NCBI RefSeq assembly: GCF_000716535.1
Contig: NZ_JNWV01000031.1
Location: 1 to 64,000, forward strand
Source of the DNA: Streptomyces flaveolus
Lineage (GTDB): Bacteria; Actinomycetota; Actinomycetes; Streptomycetales; Streptomycetaceae
Direction of reading: 5' to 3'
Length of the DNA stretch: 64,000 nucleotides
The notes beneath the pieces are model-generated. The model made no database searches, had not been told where the DNA came from, and saw only the letters and a list, made by a program, of their open reading frames with translations. Of the stretch, positions 37,417 through 46,055 are shown one piece after another (position 1 is the first letter of the stretch; every line of letters starts with the position of its first letter). A program made the translations under genes and the position numbers.

Positions 37417-37887
37417 CTACGCCCCGCCCAGCTTCCGGAAGTCCCACGACACGATCTTCTCCGGGGTCAGCCGGGCCCACGCGTGCCGGCCGTCGTGCGG
37501 CATCTCGTCCAGGCCGAAGTTCTTGCGCGCGAACAGCGTCTCGGCCGTGTCGAGTTCGGCGCACAGCTCGCCCCGGCGCGGCACCTCGCCGACGAACTCC
37601 ACCCGGCCGGACAGCTCGACCCCGCGCAACTGGTCGTACTCCTCGCCGGAGTCCACCACGACGGCCACCCGGGGGTCGCGGCGCAGCTGTGCCCAGCGCC
37701 GGCTGCGCACCACCGAGTACAGCCACAGCGACGTGCCGTCCCAGGCGAACCACAGCGCGCTGACGTGCGGTGCGCCGTCGGCCGAGACGGTCGCGACCCG
37801 GCAGGTGCGCTGGGCGGTGAGGAACTCGTCCAGCTCGCCGGGCGTCATCATGATCTTCCGGCCCCGGCGCTGCTGTGTGACGGTCAT
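37417..37887 (-). CDS. Pyridoxamine-5'-phosphate-oxidase-like flavin split-barrel protein 2
   Basis: 156 aa, FMN/F420 split-barrel (CRVATVSADGAPHVSALWFA; WAQLRRDPRVAVVVDSGEEY). Resembles F420-dependent reductase-type or TIGR03618-like proteins. No clear catalytic residue. ATG 37887. Divergent from the isochorismatase-like gene with a 99-nt shared control region. Confidence 0.8.
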   Translation of the reverse strand: MTVTQQRRGRKIMMTPGELDEFLTAQRTCRVATVSADGAPHVSALWFAWDGTSLWLYSVVRSRRWAQLRRDPRVAVVVDSGEEYDQLRGVELSGRVEFVGEVPRRGELCAELDTAETLFARKNFGLDEMPHDGRHAWARLTPEKIVSWDFRKLGGA

Positions 37888-37935
37888 GCGGCCCCCTCTT
37901 CTCCCACGTCGTGTCGGAAAACTATGGTGTGATCC

Positions 37936-37952
37936 TCTGACATCACGTCAGA
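37936..37952. promoter_or_regulatory. 17-bp dyad ahead of the isochorismatase-like gene
   Basis: TCTGAC-ATCAC-GTCAGA, perfect, 35 nt before the ATG; overlapping GTGAT/ATCAC repeat (37929-37946). Candidate operator in the divergent region; no regulator gene is adjacent. Confidence 0.5.
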
Positions 37953-37986
37953 AAAGAGAAGCCGTCGTCTGCAAGGAGGCGCTGCC

Positions 37987-38631
37987 ATGCCGTCGTACGA
38001 GCGACTCGACGACCTCCTCGATCCCGCGAGCACCGTGCTGCTCACCGTGGAGTGCCAGCAGGGGGTCGTCGGCCCCGACAGCGCACTGCCCGAACTCGCC
38101 CGCGCCGCACGCTCCTCCGGCGCCCTGCGCAACGTGGCCCGGCTGGTCGCCGCCGCCCACGAGACCGGGGTGCAGGTGATCCACGCGGTCGCCGAGCGCC
38201 GCCCCGACGGCCGGGGCGCGAACCGCAACGCGCGCCTGTTCCGGGCCGCCGAGCGGCTTCCGGTACAGCAGTTGACCGGCAGTACGGCGGTCCGCGTAGC
38301 GCCCCCGATCGAGGTCGCCGAGGAGGACTTCGTCGTACGGCGGCTGCACGGGCTGTCCCCGGTCCACGGCACCGGGGTCGACGCCCTGCTGCGCAACCTC
38401 GGCTGCCGCACGCTGATCGTCACCGGGGTCTCGGCCAACGTGGCCGTTCCCAACGCGGTGTTCGACGCCGTCAACCTCGGCTACACCGCCGTCGTCCCGG
38501 CCGACGCCATCGCGGGGGTGCCCGCCGACTACACCCCCGCGCTGGTCCGCAACACCCTCGCGCTGGTCGCCACGGTCGCGACCACCGACGAGCTGCTCGG
38601 CTGCCTCGAACGGGCACGCGGACGGCGCTGA
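37987..38631 (+). CDS. Isochorismatase-fold protein with altered catalytic residues
   Basis: 214 aa with the isochorismatase/cysteine hydrolase fold (TVLLTVECQQGVVGPDSALP; HGLSPVHGTGVDALLRNLGC; TLIVTGVSANVAVPNAVFDA). The first catalytic Asp position is Glu22, and the usual nucleophilic Cys position (in GVATxxCV) appears to be Ala153, so amidase chemistry as in nicotinamidase is unlikely. It may be an isochorismatase-type hydrolase or non-catalytic. ATG 37987 follows AAGGAGG. Confidence 0.75.
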   Translation: MPSYERLDDLLDPASTVLLTVECQQGVVGPDSALPELARAARSSGALRNVARLVAAAHETGVQVIHAVAERRPDGRGANRNARLFRAAERLPVQQLTGSTAVRVAPPIEVAEEDFVVRRLHGLSPVHGTGVDALLRNLGCRTLIVTGVSANVAVPNAVFDAVNLGYTAVVPADAIAGVPADYTPALVRNTLALVATVATTDELLGCLERARGRR

Positions 38632-38637
38632 GCCCGC

Positions 38638-39087
38638 TCAGGCCAGCTTGATCTCGTCGCCGGACACGGTGATCTCCGCTGCGGGCAGCGGCCGCGTCGC
38701 GGGCCCCTTCTTCACGCTGCCGTCCGTCACGGAGAACTCGCTGTTGTGGCACGGGCAGACGATCACGCCGTTCGCCACGCTGCCCACCGCGCAGCCCTGG
38801 TGGGTGCACTTGGACGAGAACGCCTTGTAGGTGCCCGCCGACGGCTGGGTGACCACGACGCCCTGGTCCTTGAAGATCTTGCCGCCGCCCTCGGGGATGT
38901 CGGCGGTCTTGGCCAGCGCGGTGCCGCCGGTGGTCCCGCCGGACTTCGAGCCGGTGTCGACGGTGCCGGACGAGTCGTCACCGGAACCGCAGGCGGTCAG
39001 CGCGGCGGCGAGCCCCGCCGCTCCGGCCGCCGCCATGACGGTACGGCGGGCCGGTCCCGCTGCGGGGTGGAGGGATGGGCTGGTCAT
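38638..39087 (-). CDS. Rieske [2Fe-2S] lipoprotein
   Basis: 149 aa. N-terminus has a twin arginine (PARRTVMAAAGAAGLAAALT) and lipobox LTAC, so it is probably Tat-exported and lipid-anchored. The Rieske cluster ligands are complete: CTHQGC and CPCHNSEF. A 30-residue Gly/Ser/Thr linker separates anchor and domain. Likely an extracytoplasmic electron carrier; partner unknown. ATG 39087 follows GGAAGGAACCC. Confidence 0.9.
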   Translation of the reverse strand: MTSPSLHPAAGPARRTVMAAAGAAGLAAALTACGSGDDSSGTVDTGSKSGGTTGGTALAKTADIPEGGGKIFKDQGVVVTQPSAGTYKAFSSKCTHQGCAVGSVANGVIVCPCHNSEFSVTDGSVKKGPATRPLPAAEITVSGDEIKLA

Positions 39088-39257
39088 GTGAGGGTTCCTT
39101 CCGCGGAGCTTCTCGTGATGCGTCATGGGGTACGGCCCGGGGACGGCGGCCGTTCAGGCGTGCGCCCAGATCCTTCCCGTCCGGTGATCAGCGGGCCGTA
39201 AGCGACGGCTGTGGGCCGACGGTCGGACGCCGGGCCGTACGCCAGTAACCTGGGGCG

Positions 39258-40046
39258 ATGCTCAAGGAAGTCACCGCGACCCGCTACATCACGCCCCTGC
39301 GTGAGGGGGGCTCGCTGCCGGGGCTCGTCGAGGCCGACGACTTCGGGACGTACGTCATGAAGTTCACCGGCGCCGGACAGGGCCGCAAGACGCTGGTCGC
39401 CGAGGTGGTGTGCGGCGAACTCGCCCGGCGCCTCGGATTCCGCATGCCCCGCCTGGTCACCGTCCACCTCGACCCGGTCCTCGGTCTCGGCGAGCCCGAG
39501 CAGCAGGTGCAGGACCTGCTCCGGGGCAGCGGCGGCACCAATCTCGGCATGGACTTCCTGTCCGGCGCCCTCGGCTACGACCCGCTCGCCTTCCCGGTGA
39601 GCCCCGAGGAGGCAGGCCGGATCGTCTGGTTCGACGCGCTGATCAACAACGTCGACCGCTCCTGGCGCAACCCCAACCTGCTGGTGCACCAGGGCGAGCT
39701 GTGGCTCATCGACCACGGCGCCACCATGATCTGGCACCACAACTGGCCCGCCGCCGAGGCCTCGGCGGCCCGCCCGTACGACGCCTCCGACCACGCCCTC
39801 GCCGGCTTCGCCCCGGACGTGTCCGCCGCCGCGGCCGAGCTGGCCCCCCGGGTCACCGCGGACCTGCTCGCCGAGGTCACCGCCGAGATCCCCGACGTCT
39901 GGCTCGCCGGCGAGCCCGGCTTCGACACCCCGGACGACCTGCGCCGGGCCTACGCGCGGCCGCTGCTCGCGCGGGCGGCCGTCATCGCCGAGCGGATCAC
40001 CGGCATCGGCACGGGTAACGGCTCCGGAACCGAGGAGGGCAAGTGA
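39258..40046 (+). CDS. HipA-like Ser/Thr kinase
   Basis: 262 aa, shorter than HipA (about 440). It matches the compact HipA-like kinase group: N-lobe lysine K35 (YVMKFTG), catalytic loop NNVDRSWRNPNLL (D133, N138 or N140) and metal-binding D152 in LIDHGATM. Kinase residues look intact. HipA toxins phosphorylate tRNA synthetases; the target here is unknown. No HipB-type helix-turn-helix gene is adjacent. Stop overlaps the next start by 4 nt (GTGA), so it is co-translated with a DUF3037 protein. Confidence 0.8.
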   Translation: MLKEVTATRYITPLREGGSLPGLVEADDFGTYVMKFTGAGQGRKTLVAEVVCGELARRLGFRMPRLVTVHLDPVLGLGEPEQQVQDLLRGSGGTNLGMDFLSGALGYDPLAFPVSPEEAGRIVWFDALINNVDRSWRNPNLLVHQGELWLIDHGATMIWHHNWPAAEASAARPYDASDHALAGFAPDVSAAAAELAPRVTADLLAEVTAEIPDVWLAGEPGFDTPDDLRRAYARPLLARAAVIAERITGIGTGNGSGTEEGK

Positions 40047-40492
40047 GCGAGCGCCACATCCACATGGCCGGCCATGTGACCGAGCGGCACATCACCCGGG
40101 CGGGCCAGGGCGGCGACCGGGACGTGTTCGAGTACGCGCTGCTGCGGGTCGTGCCCCGAGTGGAGCGCGGGGAGTGCGTCAACGCGGGCGTGGTCGTGTA
40201 CTGCCGCGCCCGCGGCTACGTCGGCGCCCGCACCCATCTGGACGAGGCCCGGCTGCTCGCTCTGGACCCGCACGCCGATGTCGCCGGGGTGCGCGCCGCG
40301 CTCCGGGCGATCGAGCGGCACTGCGCGGGCGGCGACCAGGCCGGGCAGGCGGCCGGCGACGACGCGGGGCGCCGCTACCGCTGGGTGATCGCGCCCCGTT
40401 CCACCGTGGTCCAGCCCGGCCCCGTGCACACCGGCCTGACGACCGACCCGCCCGCCGAGACGGAGCGGTTGCTGGACCTCCTGGTGAGGTAA
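40043..40492 (+). CDS. DUF3037 protein, partner of the HipA-like kinase
   Basis: 149 aa. After about 25 residues, the DUF3037 domain (FEYALLRVVPRVERGECVNA; VVYCRARGYVGARTH; RYRWVIAPRSTVVQPGPVHT). Function unknown. Translationally coupled to the kinase gene; the same pair occurs in other bacteria as I recall, which suggests one two-component unit. GTG 40043. Confidence 0.8.
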   Translation: MSERHIHMAGHVTERHITRAGQGGDRDVFEYALLRVVPRVERGECVNAGVVVYCRARGYVGARTHLDEARLLALDPHADVAGVRAALRAIERHCAGGDQAGQAAGDDAGRRYRWVIAPRSTVVQPGPVHTGLTTDPPAETERLLDLLVR

Positions 40493-40517
40493 TGGATCAC
40501 ACCGGGCGGATGTGCCG

Positions 40518-40546
40518 TTGACACCGGGTGTCAGGGCTTCTAGCGT
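40518..40546 (+). promoter_or_regulatory. Promoter of the fabG-SDR operon
   Basis: TTGACA (40518-40523), 17-nt spacer, TAGCGT (40541-40546): close to the consensus for the main Streptomyces sigma factor. Start near 40553; 87-nt leader. Confidence 0.75.
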
Positions 40547-40560
40547 CACGGGTGCTGAAG

Positions 40561-40580
40561 GTACTAAGCGGTCGCTCACC
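40561..40580. promoter_or_regulatory. Near-palindrome in the fabG leader
   Basis: GTACTAAGCGGTCGCTCACC, core TAAGCG-GT-CGCTCA, just after the predicted transcription start. Resembles TetR-type operators in front of acyl-CoA genes of actinobacteria. Regulator not adjacent. Confidence 0.4.
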
Positions 40581-40639
40581 GCACCAGGGGTCCTCTCCGA
40601 GGGCCCGACAGGTTCTCTCAAGGGCGAGGAGACACAGCA

Positions 40640-41401
40640 ATGTCCACCACTGAACAGCGGGTCGCGGTCGTCACCGGCGCGGCGCGCGGCATCGGCGCCG
40701 CCACCGCCGTACGACTGGCGGCCGAGGGTCGCGCGGTCGCCGTGATCGACCTGGACGAGGCCGCCTGCAAGGACACCGTCGAGAAGATCACCGCGGCCGG
40801 CGGCAAGGCCATCGCGGTCGGCGCGGACGTCTCCGACGAGGCGCAGGTCGAAGCGGCCGTCGCCCGGATCGTGGAGGAACTGGGCGCCCCGGCCATCCTG
40901 GTCAACAACGCGGGCGTGCTGCGCGACAACCTGCTGTTCAAGATGAGCGTCTCCGACTGGGACACGGTCATGAACGTGCACCTGCGCGGCTCGTTCCTGA
41001 TGACCAAGGCCGTCCAGAAGCACATGGTGGACGCCGGCTGGGGCCGCATCGTCAACCTCTCCTCCTCCTCTGCGCTCGGCAACCGAGGCCAGGTCAACTA
41101 CTCGGCCGCCAAGGCGGGTCTCCAGGGCTTCACCAAGACCCTCGCCATCGAGCTGGGCAAGTTCGGCATCACCGCCAACGCCGTCGCCCCCGGCTTCATC
41201 GCCACCGAGATGACCAAGGCCACCGCCGACCGGGTCGGCATGGGCTTCGAGGACTTCAAGAAGGCCGCCGCCACCCAGATCCCGGTGCAGCGCGTCGGCG
41301 AGCCCGAGGACATCGCCAACGCCATCGCGTTCTTCACGGGCGAGGCCGCCGGCTTCGTCTCCGGCCAGGTGCTGTACGTCGCCGGCGGACCGCTCGACTA
41401 G
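40640..41401 (+). CDS. fabG: 3-oxoacyl-ACP reductase-type SDR (FabG family)
   Basis: 253 aa classical short-chain dehydrogenase: NADP(H) motif TGAARGIG (13-20), NNAG, catalytic serine in NLSSSSALG and YSAAK. C-terminus ends YVAGGPLD as in FabG/PhaB-like enzymes. Not beside FAS genes, so it is one of several FabG paralogues. ATG 40640 follows GAGGAGAC. First of a two-gene operon. Confidence 0.87.
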   Translation: MSTTEQRVAVVTGAARGIGAATAVRLAAEGRAVAVIDLDEAACKDTVEKITAAGGKAIAVGADVSDEAQVEAAVARIVEELGAPAILVNNAGVLRDNLLFKMSVSDWDTVMNVHLRGSFLMTKAVQKHMVDAGWGRIVNLSSSSALGNRGQVNYSAAKAGLQGFTKTLAIELGKFGITANAVAPGFIATEMTKATADRVGMGFEDFKKAAATQIPVQRVGEPEDIANAIAFFTGEAAGFVSGQVLYVAGGPLD

Positions 41402-41422
41402 GGATCCAGGGGTAACACGGAC

Positions 41423-42184
41423 ATGACTGAACTCCCGGAGCCGTCCGGCAAGGTCGCCATCGTCACCGGCGCCAGCCGCGGTATCGGCTACGGCGTCGCC
41501 GAGGCGCTGATCGCGCGCGGCGACCGCGTGTGCATCACCGGCCGGGGCGAGGACGCCCTGAAGGAAGCCGTCGAGAAGCTCGGCGCCGAGCGGGTCATCG
41601 GCGTCGCCGGCAAGGCCCACGACCTCGACCACCAGAGCGAGGTCGTCGAACGCGCCATGGAGGCCTTCGGCCGGGTCGACTTCCTCGTCAACAACGCGGG
41701 CACCAACCCGGTGTTCGGCCCGATGGCGGACCTCGACCTGAACGTCGCCCGCAAGGTCTTCGAGACCAACGTGATCTCCGCCCTCGGCTTCGCCCAGAAG
41801 ACCTGGCACGCCTGGCAGAAGGACAACGGCGGCGCGATCGTCAACATCGCCTCCATCGCGGGCCTCGCGCCCTCGCCCTTCATCGGCGCCTACGGCGTCA
41901 GCAAGGCCGCGATGATCAACCTGACCCAGCAGCTCGCGCACGAGTTCGCGCCCAGGGTGCGGGTCAACGCGATCGCCCCGGCGGTCGTCAAGACCAAGTT
42001 CGCCCAGGCCCTCTACGAGAACCGTGAGGAGGAGGCGGCGGCCGCCTACCCGCTCGGCCGGCTCGGTGTGCCCTCCGACATCGGCGGGGCCGCCGCGTTC
42101 CTCACCTCCGAGCAGTCCGACTGGATCACCGGTCAGACCCTCGTCGTGGACGGCGGCATCTTCCTCAACGCCGGCGTGGGCTGA
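41423..42184 (+). CDS. SDR family oxidoreductase
   Basis: 253 aa classical SDR: TGASRGIG near residue 16, NNAG, catalytic Ser in NIASIAG, Y-x3-K in YGVSKAA. Paralogue of the preceding fabG (about 35-40% similar by eye). 21 nt separate the two genes, so they are co-transcribed. Substrate unknown; pairing with fabG and an acyl-type operator suggests fatty-acyl or related carbonyl substrates. Confidence 0.87.
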   Translation: MTELPEPSGKVAIVTGASRGIGYGVAEALIARGDRVCITGRGEDALKEAVEKLGAERVIGVAGKAHDLDHQSEVVERAMEAFGRVDFLVNNAGTNPVFGPMADLDLNVARKVFETNVISALGFAQKTWHAWQKDNGGAIVNIASIAGLAPSPFIGAYGVSKAAMINLTQQLAHEFAPRVRVNAIAPAVVKTKFAQALYENREEEAAAAYPLGRLGVPSDIGGAAAFLTSEQSDWITGQTLVVDGGIFLNAGVG

Positions 42185-42196
42185 GCCGCGCATCTC

Positions 42197-42234
42197 TTCC
42201 GGGCGTCGATTTTCGGACGGATCGGCGCCCGGAA
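42197..42234 (+). terminator. Terminator after the SDR operon
   Basis: TTCCGGGCG (42197-42205) / CGCCCGGAA (42226-42234), perfect 9-bp stem with a 20-nt loop containing TTTT. Confidence 0.55.
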
Positions 42235-42377
42235 CGCCGTACAGAGTCCGCACAGCGGAATGACAACGTCGTCAACGCTCAGTCGATCAAGAAGGTCTGA
42301 ATTCGGGCAGGTTCAGGCTCCCTGACGCTGCGGTATGGTCTGCCGACCCTTGGTATGGCAGATCGAGGAGCGTGCGC

Positions 42378-43955
42378 GTGTTCAACCGGAACCGATTCCT
42401 GCGGAGAGTCGCGGCGATCGCGTCCATATCCCTGGTGGCCGGATGCAGTCTGCTGTCCGACGGTGACCCCGACAGCCAGGGGCCGATCGTCGTGGGTACC
42501 ACCAGCGCCCCCAGCACCCTCGACCCGGCCGGTGCCTGGGACGGTTCCTGGGAGCTGTACCGGAACATCTTCCAGACGCTCCTCGCCTACCCGAACGGCG
42601 CCACCACCCCCCAGCCCGACGCCGCAGAGAGTTGCTCCTTCACCGACTCCACGAGCCGCACCTACCGCTGCAAGCTGCGCGCGGGCCTGAAGTTCGCCGA
42701 CGGCGACCCGCTGACCGCCGAGGCCGTCCGGCACTCCATCGACCGCATCCGCACCATCGACGCCCCCGGCGGCCCCGCCGGGCTGCTCGGCAGCCTGGAC
42801 CGCGTCCGGACCAACGGCGACCGCGAGATCGTCTTCCACCTCAACCAGCCCGACGCCACCTTCCCGTTCGTGCTGGCCACCCCCGCCATGTCGATCGTCG
42901 ACCCGGACGACTACCCCGCCAACTCCCTGCGCAAGGACACCACGGTCCACGGCTCCGGCCCGTACAAGCTCCAGTCCTACGAGGAGGGCGGCAAGGCCGT
43001 CCTGGTGCGCAACGACTCCTACCAGGGCTTCGCCAAGCGGCAGAACGACGCGGTGACCATCCGCTACTTCAAGGACTCCGCCGGCATGGTCAAGGCGCTG
43101 CGGGACAAGCAGATCGACGTCACCTACCGCGGTCTCGCCGCCGACGACATCCTCGCGCTCCAGGAGCACGACAGCGAGGACCTGCAACTGGTCGACGGCG
43201 CCGGCACCGACATCAGCTACCTGGTGTTCAACCCCAAGGACCCCTGGGCCAAGCAGCCCGCCGTGCGCAAGGCCATCGCCCAGATCGTGGACCGGGGCGC
43301 CATCGCGCACAAGGTCTACAAGGACACCGTCGACCCGCTGTACTCGATGGTCCCCAAGGGCCTGACCGGCCACGCCACCCCGTTCTTCGACGACTACGGC
43401 GAACCGAGCGTCGCCAAGGCCCGCAAGATCCTCTCCGACGCCGGCATCACCCGGCCCGTCCCGCTCACCCTCTGGTACACCACCGACCGCTACGGCTCCG
43501 AGACGGCCCTGATGTTCCGGGAGCTGAAGCGGCAGCTGGACGCCTCCGGCCTGTTCACCATCACCCTCAAGAGCCGCCCCTGGAAGAGCTATGTGGTCGG
43601 CTACCAGAACGGCGAGTACCCGGTGTTCGGGCGCGGCTGGTTCCCGGACTTCCCGGACGCCGACAACTTCATCGCCCCGTTCGTCGGCGAGCACAACGCG
43701 CTCGGTACGCCCTACCCGGCCGAGGAGATCACCGACCGGCTGCTGCCCCACGCGCGCGCGGAGAGCGACCGCGCCCAGACCGTCAAGGACGTGGAGGCGG
43801 CCCAGCGGATCATGGTGAACGACGCCCGGTTGATCCCGCTGTGGCAGGGCCGGCAGTTCCTCGCGGCCAACGTCGACATCTCCGGCGGCGAACAGGCCCT
43901 GGACCCCTCGACGATCATGATGATGTGGACACTGCACCGCAAGACCAGCTGGTGA
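42378..43955 (+). CDS. Orphan oligopeptide-type ABC substrate-binding lipoprotein
   Basis: 525 aa. Signal peptide with lipobox (RNRFLRRVAAIASISLVAGC), then the SBP_bac_5 fold (TTSAPSTLDPAGAWDGSWEL; GDPLTAEAVRHSIDRIR; GSGPYKLQSYEEGG). It would capture a peptide, sugar or nickel complex outside the cell. No permease or ATPase genes follow. GTG 42378 is preferred because GAGGAG (42365-42370) is 7 nt away; GTG 42372 is too close. TTCAGG-16-TATGGT ahead may be its promoter. Confidence 0.88.
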   Translation: MFNRNRFLRRVAAIASISLVAGCSLLSDGDPDSQGPIVVGTTSAPSTLDPAGAWDGSWELYRNIFQTLLAYPNGATTPQPDAAESCSFTDSTSRTYRCKLRAGLKFADGDPLTAEAVRHSIDRIRTIDAPGGPAGLLGSLDRVRTNGDREIVFHLNQPDATFPFVLATPAMSIVDPDDYPANSLRKDTTVHGSGPYKLQSYEEGGKAVLVRNDSYQGFAKRQNDAVTIRYFKDSAGMVKALRDKQIDVTYRGLAADDILALQEHDSEDLQLVDGAGTDISYLVFNPKDPWAKQPAVRKAIAQIVDRGAIAHKVYKDTVDPLYSMVPKGLTGHATPFFDDYGEPSVAKARKILSDAGITRPVPLTLWYTTDRYGSETALMFRELKRQLDASGLFTITLKSRPWKSYVVGYQNGEYPVFGRGWFPDFPDADNFIAPFVGEHNALGTPYPAEEITDRLLPHARAESDRAQTVKDVEAAQRIMVNDARLIPLWQGRQFLAANVDISGGEQALDPSTIMMMWTLHRKTSW

Positions 43956-44074
43956 GCCCGGTCGTCGGGCCGGGTGGAACGGCTCTCGCGGCCCCGGTTG
44001 TCAGTGGTCGCCTGTAGGTTCGGAAACCTGGAAGTGACCACACCGTGGTTGATCGACACCGTGAGGACGTTGAC

Positions 44075-44758
44075 GTGACCGACATCGCCATGCTGCCCGA
44101 GTCCTGGCGCGGGGTTCTGGGCGACGAGCTGCAGCAGCCCTACTTCAAGGAGCTGACCGAGTTCGTCGAGGAGGAGCGGGCGAGGGGTCCCGTCTACCCG
44201 CCGCGTGAGGAGGTCTTCGCCGCGCTGGACGCCACGCCGTACGAGCAGGTGAAGGTCCTGATCCTGGGCCAGGACCCGTACCACGGCGAGGGTCAGGGCC
44301 ACGGCCTGTGCTTCTCGGTCCGCCCCGGCGTGAAGACCCCGCCCTCCCTGCGGAACATCTACAAGGAGATGCAGGAGGAACTGGGCCTGCCCGTCCCGGA
44401 CAACGGCTATCTGATGCCGTGGGCCCGGCAGGGCGTGCTGCTGCTCAACGCGGTCCTCACGGTCCGGGCCGGCGAGGCCAACTCGCACAAGGGCAAGGGC
44501 TGGGAGAAGTTCACGGACGCGGTGATCCGCGCGGTGGCCTCCCGGCCCGACCCGGCCGTCTTCGTCCTGTGGGGCAACTACGCGCAGAAGAAGCTCCCGC
44601 TGATCGACGAGACCCGGCACGTGGTGGTCAAGGGCGCGCACCCCTCGCCGCTGTCCGCCAAGAAGTTCTTCGGCTCCCGCCCGTTCACGCAGATCAACGA
44701 GGCGGTCGCCGCGCAGGGGCACGAGCCGATCGACTGGCGCATCCCGAATCTCGGGTGA
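44075..44758 (+). CDS. ung: Uracil-DNA glycosylase (family 1)
   Basis: 227 aa. Water-activating loop GQDPYHGEGQGHGLCFS and the DNA-intercalating loop HPSPLSAKKFFGSRPF are intact; removes uracil from DNA. GTG 44075 follows GAGGAC. TAGGTT hexamer about 50 nt upstream may be part of the promoter. Divergence from neighbours and single-gene unit are usual. Confidence 0.96.
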   Translation: MTDIAMLPESWRGVLGDELQQPYFKELTEFVEEERARGPVYPPREEVFAALDATPYEQVKVLILGQDPYHGEGQGHGLCFSVRPGVKTPPSLRNIYKEMQEELGLPVPDNGYLMPWARQGVLLLNAVLTVRAGEANSHKGKGWEKFTDAVIRAVASRPDPAVFVLWGNYAQKKLPLIDETRHVVVKGAHPSPLSAKKFFGSRPFTQINEAVAAQGHEPIDWRIPNLG

Positions 44759-44867
44759 CGGCCGCCGGGGACCGGGCCCCCACCGCAACGGCGCCGCCTG
44801 ACCAGGAATCCCCGCGGGGCCGGTTAGCGTCGGGAACGAACCATTGCCGACGGCCCGGAGGGCACCC

Positions 44868-45380
44868 GTGGTGGAGCGACAGGAACAGGCGGCGCCGGAC
44901 GCCGTGCTGACGCGGATCGGGCAGGTCGTGATGCTGCACCACGGAGGCGACCGCGAAGAGGCCCGCAGCCGCTTCCTGGACCTGTGGGCGGAGGTCGGGG
45001 AGGACGGCGACCCGCTGCACCGCTGCACCCTGGCCCACTACTTGGCCGACACCCAGGACGACCCGGCGGACGAACTCGCCTGGGACCTGCGGGCGCTGTC
45101 GGCGGCGGAGGAGATCGCCGACGGCCGCGTGGGAGCCGACCCGTCGAGCGTGCGGGGTTTCTTCCCCTCCCTGCACCTCAACCTGGCCGCCGACTACGCC
45201 AAGCTGGGCCGCGCCGAGGCCGCCCGCAGCCATCTGCGCCGGGCCCGCAGCGCCGCGCGGTGCCTCGCCGACGACGGCTACGGCGCGGGTGTCCGGTCCG
45301 AGATCAGCCGCCTGGCACTGCGGCTGGGGGAGGACGGCTCGCTGGGCGGCGGGGGCTGGAGACCGCCGCGCCAGGGCTAG
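44868..45380 (+). CDS. TPR-like helical protein of unknown function
   Basis: 170 aa. Mostly alpha-helical with TPR-like pairs (DREEARSRFLDLWAEVG; LHLNLAADYAKLGRAEAARS HL). A conserved Streptomyces hypothetical protein in this position near ung, possibly a protein-protein adaptor. GTG 44868 (or 44871) follows CGGAGGG. The stop codon lies inside a short AGGGCT repeat. Confidence 0.7.
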   Translation: MVERQEQAAPDAVLTRIGQVVMLHHGGDREEARSRFLDLWAEVGEDGDPLHRCTLAHYLADTQDDPADELAWDLRALSAAEEIADGRVGADPSSVRGFFPSLHLNLAADYAKLGRAEAARSHLRRARSAARCLADDGYGAGVRSEISRLALRLGEDGSLGGGGWRPPRQG

Positions 45381-45395
45381 GGCTAGGGCTAGGGC
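45373..45395. repeat. AGGGCT hexamer repeat over a stop codon
   Basis: Three AGGGCT units plus AGGGC. The TAG stop of the preceding gene is inside the repeat. Six-base units, so length change would not shift the frame. Confidence 0.8.
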
Positions 45396-45411
45396 CTGTC
45401 GGGCAGGCCCT
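45391..45411 (+). terminator. Hairpin after the TPR-like gene
   Basis: AGGGCCTG (45391-45398) / CAGGCCCT (45404-45411), 8-bp stem, TCGGG loop; convergent position suggests a terminator. Confidence 0.6.
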
Positions 45412-45461
45412 GGAGCCGGTTCCGCGGCCGGATCTTGAAGCTGCCCGGCACCACCGGGAGT

Positions 45462-45941
45462 TCACTGCCTTCGGGGTGCCGGTCGGTGGCCGTATGCCTG
45501 TTCGCAGATCCTCGCTTCCGGACCGTCCTTCTGCCAGCCGCCGTACGTCTTGCCCAGGGCGCAGACGTCCGGAGGGCGGGTCACCGCCGGGGGCGGGAGG
45601 GGCCCGGGGGTGTGCGGCCGGCGGGAGGGGGCCGGGAGCGGGGGCCCGGGTGGGGCCGGCGGGCGGTGAGTGGTGCCGGGTGCGGCAGGGGCCCGGTGCC
45701 GGGCGGGCGGTCCGGAGTGCTCCGGGCGCCGGGACGGGCCCGTCATCTCCAGTGCCTCGCGGACCGGTGCCTGCACCACCCGGGGCTCCGCGCTGCCGTC
45801 CGGCCGGGGCACCGGCTGCCGCGAGGGCGCGCTGTCCGGCGGTGACCCCGGGGGCGCCGCGCTCCGCACCGTCACACAGCCGGAGAGGGCCGAGACGGCC
45901 ACGGTGACCAGAAGCGCTGCGGTGGTCGTCGTTCGATGCAC
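45462..45941 (-). CDS. Small proline-rich lipoprotein
   Basis: 159 aa. Lipobox LSGC after a hydrophobic signal (TTAALLVTVAVSALSGC), a long Pro/Arg/Ala-rich linker and a short conserved end with two Cys (VCALGKTYGGWQKDGPEARI, C). Probably a surface protein with a small disulfide domain. GTG 45941. Convergent with the TPR-like gene. Function unknown. Confidence 0.65.
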   Translation of the reverse strand: MHRTTTTAALLVTVAVSALSGCVTVRSAAPPGSPPDSAPSRQPVPRPDGSAEPRVVQAPVREALEMTGPSRRPEHSGPPARHRAPAAPGTTHRPPAPPGPPLPAPSRRPHTPGPLPPPAVTRPPDVCALGKTYGGWQKDGPEARICEQAYGHRPAPRRQ

Positions 45942-46055
45942 CCGCGCAACTCTGCTGGGCCGGCAGCCGGCTCGGCACCCGGGAAGCCCGATCCCGTGCC
46001 CCGTCCGGGTGACCGCGTACCCCCGCCGAGGGATGCGCCGTACCCGTGCTGACGT

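Noticed and set aside
45373..45395. AGGGCT repeats as telomere-like or CRISPR-like sequence
   Set aside because: Only three and a bit 6-nt units, no spacers; a simple short tandem repeat at a stop codon.
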